From Candidatus Peribacterales bacterium (GTDB lineage: Bacteria > Patescibacteriota > Gracilibacteria > Peribacterales > Peribacteraceae), in contig JAGVDM010000006.1 in NCBI GenBank assembly GCA_020058765.1, positions 245,488 to 309,487 of the forward strand: a stretch of DNA of 64,000 bases, written 5' to 3'. Made by a program: the position numbers and the translations under genes. Position 1 is the first letter of the stretch, and every line of letters begins with the position of its first letter. The notes below the pieces were generated by a model. That model saw only the letters and a list, made by a program, of their open reading frames with translations, was not told the origin of the DNA and ran no database searches. Shown here in pieces: positions 9,799 through 19,425 of the stretch.

Positions 9799-10482
9799 AT
9801 GGCGGTGACCTGGGCAGAAGTGGCAGCTCGTACTCCGCTCTACCTGAACATGGGAGGCAAAGGGCATTGCGACCCACATGCGCCGTATGAACGTTTTGTA
9901 TCGGTCGATCTTGCACCCGGGAGGGGCTGGCGCGTCACACATGACTTGCGCCAGCCGCTCCCGCTGGACGATGCCAGCGTGGATGGCATACACACGGAAG
10001 ACTGTTTTGCATATTTCACACCAAACGAGCTCACTGCACTCTTTGCCGAATGCCACCGTGTATTGAAACCTGGTGGGAGACTGCGAGTGGCTGTGCCGGA
10101 CTTCGAACATCCGCGGCACAAAACACGCGTGAAGAATGGAAAAGACACGGCGCACCCCGAGCATCATAATCTGCCGACGAAGCACAACATGGAGGCGCTG
10201 CTACAGGCATCACCCTTCACTGATTGGACGTTTTATCACTACTGGAAAGATGGCACATTCATCCAGGAACCAATCGACTACACACTTGGATGGGTAAAAC
10301 GCACACCAGACAATGACCCGCGTAACCACTCGATTCGGCCGAAAGGATATGCGAAGAACTTACTCTTTCTCCTCTCACGGGGATTCTTCACGAGCGAATC
10401 TGAACGCGCTGCCTGGCTCGAAGGTCAGCCATACTTCATAACAAGTCTCGTCTTCGACTGTATCAAGTCCAAGAAAGCGTAG
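9799..10482 (+). CDS. Class I SAM-dependent methyltransferase
   Basis: LNMGGKG... DLRQPLPLDDASVDGIHTEDCFAYF ... ECHRVLKPGGRLRVAVPDFEH. Confidence 0.85.
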   Translation: MAVTWAEVAARTPLYLNMGGKGHCDPHAPYERFVSVDLAPGRGWRVTHDLRQPLPLDDASVDGIHTEDCFAYFTPNELTALFAECHRVLKPGGRLRVAVPDFEHPRHKTRVKNGKDTAHPEHHNLPTKHNMEALLQASPFTDWTFYHYWKDGTFIQEPIDYTLGWVKRTPDNDPRNHSIRPKGYAKNLLFLLSRGFFTSESERAAWLEGQPYFITSLVFDCIKSKKA

Positions 10483-10492
10483 AATGTACAAG

Positions 10493-11245
10493 ATGGCGAA
10501 ACTCCTCTTCACCACATCATGGGATGACGGCCACACGCTCGATATGCGCATTGCCAAGCTGCTCGGCCGCTACGAGCTCAAGGGGACATTTTACGTGCTG
10601 CCGCCAAACGAGCGTGAAGACGCACTTTCGGAAGAACAAATTCGCGAGCTATCCGCACAACACGAGATCGGCGCACACACGCTTGCACACAAAAATCTGC
10701 CTACACTTTCTCCCGAACGGATGCGTGAGGAAACAGCGGGCAGCAAAGCATGGGTAGAGCAGGTAACAGAGAAACCCTGCCCAATGTTCTGCTACCCACG
10801 AGGTGACTACAACGCTAATGCGATTGCGGCCGTTCGCGAAGCAGGCTTTCGTGCTGCTCGCACGGTAGAACCGCTGCAATTCGTGGGGTCGCAAGCATTC
10901 CTGTTACCAACAACCCTCCAAGTGTACCCATTCCCGTGGCGTCCGCGCCGCACGCGATGGTGGCACATTCTCGACCCTCTCGGTCCACTACGGGCAAAAG
11001 CAGTCCGCATTGCAGGATTGAGCGTGCCGCTTTCATCGCTCAAGACTTGGCAATCGTTCGCACAGGCACTGCTCCTACATGCGAAAAGGCAACAACTCCC
11101 CTTCTTTCATTTATGGGGACATGCCAAGGAAATAGACCGCTACAACCAATGGGATGATTTGGAGCAGTTCTTCGCATTCGTCCGCGCGCAAGATATCGCA
11201 CCAGTAACCAACTACGAACTCGCCGAAGTATTGCGCATCGTCTGA
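10493..11245 (+). CDS. Polysaccharide deacetylase family protein
   Basis: TTSWDDGHTLDMRIAKLLGRYELKGTFYVLP ... HEIGAHTLAHKNL ... FCYPRGDYN. Confidence 0.88.
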   Translation: MAKLLFTTSWDDGHTLDMRIAKLLGRYELKGTFYVLPPNEREDALSEEQIRELSAQHEIGAHTLAHKNLPTLSPERMREETAGSKAWVEQVTEKPCPMFCYPRGDYNANAIAAVREAGFRAARTVEPLQFVGSQAFLLPTTLQVYPFPWRPRRTRWWHILDPLGPLRAKAVRIAGLSVPLSSLKTWQSFAQALLLHAKRQQLPFFHLWGHAKEIDRYNQWDDLEQFFAFVRAQDIAPVTNYELAEVLRIV

Positions 11246-12240
11246 CACAACTGTGTGATAAGACGAGAGAGACCGTGCTTATGCTCCGCGCGCTCACGAA
11301 GCGAGTGCGCGAGTTTCTCGCGTGCATCATTCTCCAACAAGAAAAATTCTTGTGCACGTGCAGGCAATGTTTGCGCGGTCGCAAGACAACCTTCGGGAAG
11401 GGCGAATGATGCCGCATGGCTACTTGTCGCTACGAGGCAGCCGGAAGCCATCGCCTCGAGCAACACCTTGTCTAGGCCCCCACTTCCGGCATGAAGTAGT
11501 AGGGAAGAACGCTGTAGGAGGTCACGAATCTCTTCCTGCGTATGTTTCTGAATGGATACACGAGAACCAATATTCAATTCAACCATAAGTGCCTGCAGGC
11601 GCTCCCACTCCAGCGTATCTTGCTGAGTGATCGGCGCACCGGCCAGCATGAGCTGCGCATCATCTGGCAGCGCAGCGAATGCGCGGAGAATCTGATCAAG
11701 GTGCTTTACGCGTGTAATGCGGCCAATGGCGCAAACAAGATGCGGATCCCGCCGGGAGGGATCTGGCTGAAAAAAGAGTGTATCTACGCCGTGTCCTACA
11801 ACGGTGTGTTTGCGTGATGCACGAGGTAAACCATACGACGTCGCACTGAAAACGCGTCGTACGATATGCAGTGCAATGGCAAGCGCCAATCCGCCTCCAC
11901 GTGCTTCGTACCAAAGAAACACTGGCGTACGCAGAAGAAGGAACACTGGCGCACCGAGCACCACCCATACGGGCGTCATATGTACAAAGACCGCGTCGTA
12001 CTGCTTCCGCAAAGACCAGAGCAATCGAAGGCAACGGAAAATCTGCCTACTGCGGCGAAAGCCTTTTTCTTTGCCAAGAGAATGCACCGTGACATTCGAA
12101 GGAAGATCGAACTCTCCTGTGCGTTGACCTAATACAGTCACATGATCACACTCAACTGCAAAAGCTCGTATCCAACGAAGGAAAAATCCAAGGATTGGAT
12201 CCTTGGCGTCTACCGATTGTGTAATGATGAGAAGGCGCAT
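11212..12240 (-). CDS. Glycosyltransferase family 4
   Basis: CAIGRITRVKHLDQILRAFAALPDDAQLMLAGAP ... LLHAGSGGLDKVLLEAMASGCLVATS. Confidence 0.85.
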   Translation of the reverse strand: MRLLIITQSVDAKDPILGFFLRWIRAFAVECDHVTVLGQRTGEFDLPSNVTVHSLGKEKGFRRSRQIFRCLRLLWSLRKQYDAVFVHMTPVWVVLGAPVFLLLRTPVFLWYEARGGGLALAIALHIVRRVFSATSYGLPRASRKHTVVGHGVDTLFFQPDPSRRDPHLVCAIGRITRVKHLDQILRAFAALPDDAQLMLAGAPITQQDTLEWERLQALMVELNIGSRVSIQKHTQEEIRDLLQRSSLLLHAGSGGLDKVLLEAMASGCLVATSSHAASFALPEGCLATAQTLPARAQEFFLLENDAREKLAHSLRERAEHKHGLSRLITQLCQTMRNTSASS

Positions 12241-12243
12241 TTG

Positions 12244-13368
12244 CTAATGAGCAAAGGACTGAACAAATGCGGCATAATCTGCAATCAGCTTTTTACGATC
12301 AAATTGAATGAGTATCTTGGTGGCCTCAGCACCAAGCTCTAGACGTAATTCCCTATCGGCAAGGAGCCGACCAATTTGCGCGGCAAGATCAATACGATGA
12401 CCAGATGTGAATACCCCGTTCACACCATCACGAATAACGTCTGCACCAATCCCTACGCGCGTGGAAATTACCGGACATCCAAGTGCCATCGCTTCAAGGA
12501 GCACACGTGGACCACCTTCACTTGAGGAATTCATCACAAAGATGTTGGCACTCTTCATGGCTTTTAGCACCGCAGGTTGATCTGGTAACCAGCCAAGAAA
12601 GGTAACACCATCGGCGATCTTCCGGTCACGGGCAAGTTGCTCCAATCGGGATCGATCTGGCCCATCGCCAATAATGGCAAGGGAAATACCGGGGAGAGAT
12701 CCGACTGCATCAATAACTACATCAAACCTTTTATTTGGTACGAGCCGGCCACAGCATGCCACATCAAATTTGATTGGCTGTTCGCCAACAGAGGTAATCG
12801 CCTCTCGATCTAAATAGAACGATGGAACCACGCCAATTTTCTTGGTATCAACACCCCATGATGCAAGAAGCGCGGCAGTACTACTATTAACCGTACGTAC
12901 TGCGGCAGCCGGCCGAGAATCCAATCCCAGGAATGCCTGCGATACAATCCTTCCTATGAATTCGAATGGCGAAGCGGCATGGGGATAGCCAACAACATGA
13001 TGAATCTCCATGACATACGGTACACCCGTGGCTTTCGAGAGACGCCATGCACCAATGCCATTGTAGAACGGTGGATATTCATGTGCAGTCATTACGGAAA
13101 AACCGGACGTGCGGCTCAGTTCCTTACCGCGTTGGAGAATCCACTGTGGTTGCCGCCAAAGCGGCCAAGGACTCGGGTGAAAGTACACGTTCCCGCCAAC
13201 AGGCTGGTAGCACTGCAGACTGATTGGCTCGCAGCACGGATGATCCGCGCGGGGACAGAGCACATCAATACGATCCCAATGCGAGGCAAATTCCTGGAGC
13301 GTATACCAAAATGCACTCCGCTTACCTTGCAGAATCGAGCGATCGCCACCGATCATCAACAAATTCAT
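12244..13368 (-). CDS. Glycosyltransferase family 4
   Basis: CGRLVPNKRFDVVIDAVGSLPGISLAIIGDGPDRSRLEQLA ... SSSEGGPRVLLEAMALGCPVISTRVG. Confidence 0.92.
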   Translation of the reverse strand: MNLLMIGGDRSILQGKRSAFWYTLQEFASHWDRIDVLCPRADHPCCEPISLQCYQPVGGNVYFHPSPWPLWRQPQWILQRGKELSRTSGFSVMTAHEYPPFYNGIGAWRLSKATGVPYVMEIHHVVGYPHAASPFEFIGRIVSQAFLGLDSRPAAAVRTVNSSTAALLASWGVDTKKIGVVPSFYLDREAITSVGEQPIKFDVACCGRLVPNKRFDVVIDAVGSLPGISLAIIGDGPDRSRLEQLARDRKIADGVTFLGWLPDQPAVLKAMKSANIFVMNSSSEGGPRVLLEAMALGCPVISTRVGIGADVIRDGVNGVFTSGHRIDLAAQIGRLLADRELRLELGAEATKILIQFDRKKLIADYAAFVQSFAH

Positions 13369-14450
13369 GTGCGGAGAGAACGGAAGAGTTGTACATGCTC
13401 CTCAGCGATTGCGCGCCATGTTCGCTGCGTCACCGGTGCTGCGGCATGCTTGGCATACGACGAATATTCCTTACGCATATGATCAATGGCTGCGGCAATA
13501 TTTGCCGGCGAGCGCAGATCTATAAGCAACATGCCATCCTTCAATGCATCACTCAAACCCACTTCTTTCGTAACAATAACTGGCAAACCCGAGGCACGCG
13601 CCTCGAGTGCAATATTCGGGCTGACCTCAGAGAACGAAGGCAATACAAGTGCGTGATGCTCCATGAAAAGCAGATCACGCTGACCAGGGCTTACCGGCTC
13701 GGCAATAGCTACCCTTCCGTGAAGATCGAGCGACTCAATGAGAGAACGGATTCCAGGAAGACTTGGCCCAGTGCCCACAAGCAGAAGCGTTGCACCCTTC
13801 ACATCAACCATTGCGCGTACAAGAGACTCTACATTCTTCAATGGTGTCATCCGACCCATCCAAAGCAATCGAAACGGATCTGACACGCGCCGTTCATCAG
13901 GCGCACTCATACGAGGGAGCGCGTTCTCAATCACGCTCGATTTAGGCAGAGATGTATACGATTGCGCATACAGATCGCGCTGAAATTTTGTAGAAAATAG
14001 AAGATGATCAAATTGCCGCAAAACAGTAGCGAAGAGCCGCACAGAGAACGGCTTGGACGCATACCAATCTACAAGACCTTTGGATCCGCCACGCTGTGTA
14101 TAGCGCTCCCAAAAAAAGTCGCCTCCCAAGCGTAAAACCCGTGTAACTGTACGAGGAATACCCGCAAGAATGAGCGGAATGCCCACACTCACAGAAGATA
14201 GGACATACACAGCATCTGCGTTGGATGCATGGATGCGCAATGCTCGCGCGTAACGCAGCCAACGATGAAGAAAGATACCACCGCGCGAAACCCCAACCGT
14301 ATGCCACGATACTCCGGGTTCTGGATCGCCATATGCAAGTACCGTGACCTGCATGCCAAGTGCACTGAGCTCATGTGCAAGAGATTTTGCATACGTCGCA
14401 GGCCCGCCGATTTGCGGCGGATAGATGCCCGTGGCGAGCACGATGCGCAT
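13365..14450 (-). CDS. Glycosyltransferase family 4
   Basis: MRIVLATGIYPPQIGGPATYAKSLAHELSALGM ... MGRMTPLKNVESLVRAM ... LPSFSEVSPNIALEARASGLPVIVT. Confidence 0.92.
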   Translation of the reverse strand: MRIVLATGIYPPQIGGPATYAKSLAHELSALGMQVTVLAYGDPEPGVSWHTVGVSRGGIFLHRWLRYARALRIHASNADAVYVLSSVSVGIPLILAGIPRTVTRVLRLGGDFFWERYTQRGGSKGLVDWYASKPFSVRLFATVLRQFDHLLFSTKFQRDLYAQSYTSLPKSSVIENALPRMSAPDERRVSDPFRLLWMGRMTPLKNVESLVRAMVDVKGATLLLVGTGPSLPGIRSLIESLDLHGRVAIAEPVSPGQRDLLFMEHHALVLPSFSEVSPNIALEARASGLPVIVTKEVGLSDALKDGMLLIDLRSPANIAAAIDHMRKEYSSYAKHAAAPVTQRTWRAIAEEHVQLFRSLRT

Positions 14451-14460
14451 AGGAGAGAAA

Positions 14461-15426
14461 TTACAAACGACTGCGATACCAATCAATCGTACGTAGTAAG
14501 CCATCTTCGAATGGCACAGCAGGCGCCCATCCTAAGGCGCGCGTATTGCTGGAGTTCAGGGCGTATCTCCAGTCGTGACCAGGACGATCCGCAACGAATG
14601 TAAGTAAGCTTTCTGGCTTCCCAAGAATACGGAGGATCTCGCGTGCCACATCGATGTTCTGTCGTTCATTGTCGGCAGAAATATTGAAGAAGTGACCGCT
14701 TCCGCCAATCTTGGCATCACTGAATGCCCAATCGGTATGGAGAATAGTTTCGACGGCATCACAGTGATCAGTGACATACAGCCAATCACGCTTGTTCTTG
14801 CCTTGGGCATAAATCGGAATGGGCTGACCACGCAGGGCATTACGAATCACCACCGGCAAAAATTTTTCGCTGGCCTGGTGCGGCCCGTAGTTGTTCGTGC
14901 AGCGCGTAACACATGCCGGAATGTTGAATGTGCGCATAGCTGCCATCACGAGCATTTCTGCTGCAGCTTTGCTCGCCGCATAGGGTGAGCTTGGGAGGAG
15001 TGGATCACCAACCACCCGCGGCAAATCCTCATCATCAATATCGCCGTATACTTCATCAGTAGAGATATGCAGGAGCCGTACGCCAGGATGTAGTTTGCAC
15101 ACTTCAATGAGCGCCTGTGTACCCACAACGTTGGTGTGGAGAAATGGCGCAGCTTCGGCAATGCTGTTATCCACATGTGTCTCGGCAGCAAAATTCACAA
15201 TAGTCTCAACGGCATGCTCCTCCACTAATCTCGCGACAAGCGCTTGATCTGCAATATCGCCTTGTACGAACACAATACGATCTTCCACCGGAGCGAGAAA
15301 CGTGCGATCTGCGGCATACGTGAGCTTATCGAGCACAATCAGGCGATCCTCAGGGTATCGTTCCACATGACGCAGAACGAAGTGCGAGCCGATGAACCCG
15401 GCACCACCGGTAACAAGCAAATGCAT
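14461..15426 (-). CDS. rfbB: dTDP-glucose 4,6-dehydratase
   Basis: MHLLVTGGAGFIGSHFVLRHVERYPEDRLIVLDKLTYAADRTFLA ... FAAETHVDNSI ... HISTDEVYGD. Confidence 0.95.
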   Translation of the reverse strand: MHLLVTGGAGFIGSHFVLRHVERYPEDRLIVLDKLTYAADRTFLAPVEDRIVFVQGDIADQALVARLVEEHAVETIVNFAAETHVDNSIAEAAPFLHTNVVGTQALIEVCKLHPGVRLLHISTDEVYGDIDDEDLPRVVGDPLLPSSPYAASKAAAEMLVMAAMRTFNIPACVTRCTNNYGPHQASEKFLPVVIRNALRGQPIPIYAQGKNKRDWLYVTDHCDAVETILHTDWAFSDAKIGGSGHFFNISADNERQNIDVAREILRILGKPESLLTFVADRPGHDWRYALNSSNTRALGWAPAVPFEDGLLRTIDWYRSRL

Positions 15427-15502
15427 ACATCCCAATGGTACCAATTCTCCCCGGTTTTTGTTACCAAAAGCCCAAAAAAGCGGCTATGCTCCTGCGGTTC
15501 CT

Positions 15503-16279
15503 ATGAAAGGAGTTCTCATCTGCGGCGGCACGGGTTCGCGTCTTCGTCCCTTGACGGAGATTACGAACAAAAGTCTGTTACCGGTATACGACCGGCCGCT
15601 CATTGAATTTCCTCTTGAAAAGCTGATTGCAGCAGATGTGAAGGACATTTTGATCATTTCGGGCAATGAGCATATTGATCAGATGGCCGGATTCTTGGGG
15701 AGTGGCGCGCGTTACGGATGTTCATTCTCCTACCGCGTACAGGATAAAGCAGGCGGCATTGCTCAAGCATTGGGCATGGCAGAAACATTCATCGATGGCG
15801 ATAGTGTGTGCGCCATCCTGGGCGACAATATCTTTTTTGATGATTTCTCCGACACCATTCGAAATTTCTCCGGCGGTGCACACATTTTCATTAAGCAAGT
15901 GCCCGATCCTGAGCGTTTCGGCGTAGTGGAAATGCAGGGGGACACAGTGATTTCGATTGAAGAGAAACCTGCGAATCCAAAAAGTAATTTCATTCAAACA
16001 GGATGCTACATTTACGATTGGCGATGCTTCGACGTCATTCGCGGTCTTGTGCCATCCGCACGCGGTGAGTACGAAATCACCGATGTCTCACAGTGGTTCC
16101 TGGATCAGCACGAACTGCACGCAACGATTCTGCAGGATGAATGGATTGATGCTGGGACCTTCGAGAGCCTGTACGAAGCCGCAACAGTCGTACGTAACCG
16201 CAAGGTTGGCGCCACGGAATCTGCAAAAGCCCACGCGCTCAAGGAGCACACAACGACGAAGAAGCCTGTTAGCGCGTAA
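15503..16279 (+). CDS. rfbA: Glucose-1-phosphate thymidylyltransferase (short form)
   Basis: MKGVLICGGTGSRLRPLTEITNKSLLPVYDRPLIEFPLEKLIAADVKDILIISG ... CAILGDNIFFDD. Confidence 0.93.
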   Translation: MKGVLICGGTGSRLRPLTEITNKSLLPVYDRPLIEFPLEKLIAADVKDILIISGNEHIDQMAGFLGSGARYGCSFSYRVQDKAGGIAQALGMAETFIDGDSVCAILGDNIFFDDFSDTIRNFSGGAHIFIKQVPDPERFGVVEMQGDTVISIEEKPANPKSNFIQTGCYIYDWRCFDVIRGLVPSARGEYEITDVSQWFLDQHELHATILQDEWIDAGTFESLYEAATVVRNRKVGATESAKAHALKEHTTTKKPVSA

Positions 16280-16904
16280 ACGCACCCATCCATTCCAGAA
16301 GATGAGGTGAAACACTGTGCTGGCGTGTTCGCAATAACCGCTGAATTTCACGCGCGTTGCACCAGCGATACGCATCTACTTTCGACGTGTCCCCAATGAG
16401 CTCCATTACATCCCTTTCGGTATCGTTGAGCTGAGCGAGAATATGCCGATTCACTTTGCCGTGCATACGCCCAAGGTCCTGCTCAATCTCTACTTCCTCT
16501 ACCCGAAAATCTGGATCAGCAAGCACCGACGCAAACGGTACCTTTCCCGATGCTAAATTGCTCTCCGATGCCTGCAGCGTGGCCGCCGCATGCAGCTTGC
16601 CCGCCTCAGGTTTGGCATGCAGAAGGTATTCTTCCGGCTTTCGGTGCAATTTCCGTGCAATGTTGAGCACAACTCCTTTCCCGATTTCCACGACTTTTGG
16701 GGCGATATAGGACGGCACTTCCTGGCCGGAATTATGGAATCCGAAGAACTCCACAGTAAAAAACTTCCCGTCTGGGCGAAATGTCTTCCCGCTCGCAGGA
16801 TCCACTGCCCATCCGCTATTTGGTGGCAATGTACTGAGTGAACGCACTTCTACATTCGCCATGGCGGCTGCATGTCGGTCATACCACGATTCCATGGATT
16901 CCAT
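16269..16904 (-). CDS. NDP-hexose 2,3-dehydratase-family protein, single (half-length) domain
   Basis: GKFFTVEFFGF...VVEIGKGVVLNIARKLHRKPEEYLLHAKPEAGKLHAAATLQASESNL plus C-terminal REIQRLLRTRQHSVSPHLLEWM resemble the repeated unit of TylX3/EvaA-type enzymes. Confidence 0.65.
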   Translation of the reverse strand: MESMESWYDRHAAAMANVEVRSLSTLPPNSGWAVDPASGKTFRPDGKFFTVEFFGFHNSGQEVPSYIAPKVVEIGKGVVLNIARKLHRKPEEYLLHAKPEAGKLHAAATLQASESNLASGKVPFASVLADPDFRVEEVEIEQDLGRMHGKVNRHILAQLNDTERDVMELIGDTSKVDAYRWCNAREIQRLLRTRQHSVSPHLLEWMGAFTR

Positions 16905-16912
16905 ATATGCAC

Positions 16913-16940
16913 TTTATACTATAAATTTTTATCTGGTCAA
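16913..16940 (-). promoter_or_regulatory. Candidate sigma70 promoter (TTGACC-N16-TATAAA) for the dehydratase-like gene; start codon 8 nt after the -10
   Basis: -35 at 16935-16940, -10 at 16913-16918 on the minus strand; ATG at 16904. Confidence 0.5.
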
Positions 16941-17968
16941 TTATAGAGCGCGGCATATTGGTCAGCAATACGCGACCAATCATATCCGGCGGCATGCTGC
17001 CTACTAGCCGTGGACAAACGTACGCGCAATGCATCGTCTGCAAAGATATTCGTCATTGCAGCAGCAGCTGCCTTTGCGTCATCAGATGCGACGAGCAGGC
17101 CTGTGACACCGTCTTCCACAATATCCGGAATACCGCCAACACGCGTAGCCACCACGGCGCAGCCTGCGGCTTGCGCCTCCAGAAATACGTTGCCGAGAGC
17201 CTCGCTGCGCGAGAGGCCGCAGAACACCTCGGCACGTGCGTATTCTTCGTACACATCTGGGGTAGGAATGTAGCCAAGGAATTCCACACGATCGCGCACG
17301 CCAAGGCGATTGGCGAGCAGCTGCAAATCGTCATGCTTGCTGCCGCTGCCTACAATCCGCAAATGCACATGTGGCTGCGGTATGAGTGCGAGTGCTTGTA
17401 GCAACGTATCCACCCCCTTCATATGCTCCAGCCGACCGACGAAGAGCACACGGCCAGCAACGCGCTCGCGCTGCGGCATGGCATCTAGGCGTAGGCCGTT
17501 GGGGATAAGCACTGTATTGGATACACCCAGTGTCTTTGCACGCTGTTGCAGAGGGGAGCTGATCACGGTTACACGATCAGCCATGTGATGCAACAAACGC
17601 AGAAAGAGCGACGTATTTGTGCTCTGGCAGGTGAGAATGTATTTGGCACGATACACAAAGCGGCAGAACACCATGGCCATGCCTGCGTAGGATTCCAAAA
17701 TCGCGTGAACGATGTTTGGGCGCAGCCGACGAACGACGAACGGCGCAAGGAATGGGAATAGCCATTTATCGAATGTGCATCCAAGACCAATACGAACAAC
17801 GGGCACGTCGCCAATCGTATCGTGCCGAGCAGACGCCCGTCGCAGGCGCGCGGTAACGATCGTAATATCAAAACGATCATGGAGTGACTGTGCCACTTCT
17901 TCGGCACACGCTTCGGCACCACTGCGCAGTGGCGAAAGAAAAGCTGAGAGGATCACAACCTTGGTCAT
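16937..17968 (-). CDS. Glycosyltransferase family 4
   Basis: MTKVVILSAFLSPLRSGAEACAEEVAQSLHDRFDITIVTARL ... VGRLEHMKGVDTLLQALALIP ... SRSEALGNVFLEAQAAGCAVVATRVGGIPDIV. Confidence 0.93.
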   Translation of the reverse strand: MTKVVILSAFLSPLRSGAEACAEEVAQSLHDRFDITIVTARLRRASARHDTIGDVPVVRIGLGCTFDKWLFPFLAPFVVRRLRPNIVHAILESYAGMAMVFCRFVYRAKYILTCQSTNTSLFLRLLHHMADRVTVISSPLQQRAKTLGVSNTVLIPNGLRLDAMPQRERVAGRVLFVGRLEHMKGVDTLLQALALIPQPHVHLRIVGSGSKHDDLQLLANRLGVRDRVEFLGYIPTPDVYEEYARAEVFCGLSRSEALGNVFLEAQAAGCAVVATRVGGIPDIVEDGVTGLLVASDDAKAAAAAMTNIFADDALRVRLSTASRQHAAGYDWSRIADQYAALYN

Positions 17969-19077
17969 ATGGCGCGTATGGATTGTGCCAGAAGTACCTC
18001 GTATTGTTTGCCGACTTTCTCCCAAGAGAAATGCTCATTGATACGCGCACGAGCAGCTTCCCCCATTGCATGACGCTTGGCGGGATCATCGAGCAAGCGA
18101 CGTACGTGCGCCCGAAGTGCTTCACGATCACCTGGAGGGAACAGGAATCCCGACACACCGTTTTGAATCAATGAGCGGTTACCACCTACTTCGGTCGCCA
18201 CACATGCGCACGCGCTTGCCATGGCTTCCATAAGGGCATTGCTTAAGCCTTCACTATAGCTCGGAAGCACGAAGATATCTGTGCCAGCCAACACAGCCGG
18301 TACATCGTGTCGCAAGCCCGTAAAGGTGACGCGGCCACTGTACTGCGCAACAAGCGGATGGTGATCTTTGTACCAACCAACAACCTGCAAACGTAGCTGA
18401 GAATACGCATCCTGCAATGGTGTGAGCGCCTCAAGAAAATCATCTACACCCTTCACGGATTCCAATCGTCCGAGGTATGTAACTGTAACAGATGCGTCAG
18501 TGTGGGTTGCCTCGGCATACGGCGCAGGGTCAATACCTGTGGGGATCACTTGAGCCTTCTGCGCAATACCCAACCGCTTCAGGAGTATTGGGGGCTGAGG
18601 ATGGAAAAACACAACACGATGTGCGGCGAGCAAAACGAGCCAGCCCACCGTCCACGCACCAATCCCCATAATGCACTTAGGAATGAACCCACGCGGCCAC
18701 CACGTCATGCCGACAAGCGCATCGGTAAGAACGAATACTTTCTGCCCCGCAAGACGGAGAGGAATAGTGCAAAACGACGTCCAGAAGAGCACTTTGTTCA
18801 CAATGATGATATCGGGCTGCTCGGTTTTTATGAGCTTCCGCACGAATCCGGTAAACCCGAATGCGATGCCGAAATTCAGCGGATCGGAGAGGAATACATC
18901 CTTCCGCCGATGAATAGTGAGTGTAGGGGATATATGTTCTGTACCTGTGGCAGACCCCATGCACGCCACAACAACACGGTACCCCAATCGTTGCCAAAGC
19001 TCCGCGAGCTTCACCGAGCTCACCATCCAGCGATGGTCTTCTTTCCAGTACGGGCTAATGAGAAGAATGGTGTGCAT
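17965..19077 (-). CDS. Glycosyltransferase family 4
   Basis: YLGRLESVKGVDDFLEALTPLQ ... LPSYSEGLSNALMEAMASACACVATEVGGNRSLIQNG. Confidence 0.93.
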   Translation of the reverse strand: MHTILLISPYWKEDHRWMVSSVKLAELWQRLGYRVVVACMGSATGTEHISPTLTIHRRKDVFLSDPLNFGIAFGFTGFVRKLIKTEQPDIIIVNKVLFWTSFCTIPLRLAGQKVFVLTDALVGMTWWPRGFIPKCIMGIGAWTVGWLVLLAAHRVVFFHPQPPILLKRLGIAQKAQVIPTGIDPAPYAEATHTDASVTVTYLGRLESVKGVDDFLEALTPLQDAYSQLRLQVVGWYKDHHPLVAQYSGRVTFTGLRHDVPAVLAGTDIFVLPSYSEGLSNALMEAMASACACVATEVGGNRSLIQNGVSGFLFPPGDREALRAHVRRLLDDPAKRHAMGEAARARINEHFSWEKVGKQYEVLLAQSIRAI

Positions 19078-19080
19078 GAA

Positions 19081-19425
19081 TCACTGATCATCGTCGCGCA
19101 TGTCTCGAACAGCAATCGATCGAACGAGTTTCGCCATACGCCGCTCCAGTTCTTCCAAACGAACAACGAGGTAAAAGACAATGAAGAACAGAATGCCGAT
19201 GCTCGTAACAAACACTGCATTCTGCCGATTCCGTACTCCAGTAATACGACGGAGGAAGTCGAGCAGATCTGGGAAAAGCGCAATAGCAGCGATGCTAAAC
19301 CAGAAAATCGTCCATACCATAGCCTCCCAAATAGTCTTCTTTTTGCGCGCCACCAAGCTCCATGCATAGAGCACAGCAACGAGCGATGCGGCCGGTGTGA
19401 GGATCTGGTAGGCAGTGAGTTCCAT
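19081..19425 (-). CDS. DUF2304-like membrane protein
   Basis: 114 aa, N-terminal TM helices followed by LVVRLEELERRMAKLVRSIAVRD; paired with a GT2, as is common for this family. Confidence 0.7.
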   Translation of the reverse strand: MELTAYQILTPAASLVAVLYAWSLVARKKKTIWEAMVWTIFWFSIAAIALFPDLLDFLRRITGVRNRQNAVFVTSIGILFFIVFYLVVRLEELERRMAKLVRSIAVRDMRDDDQ

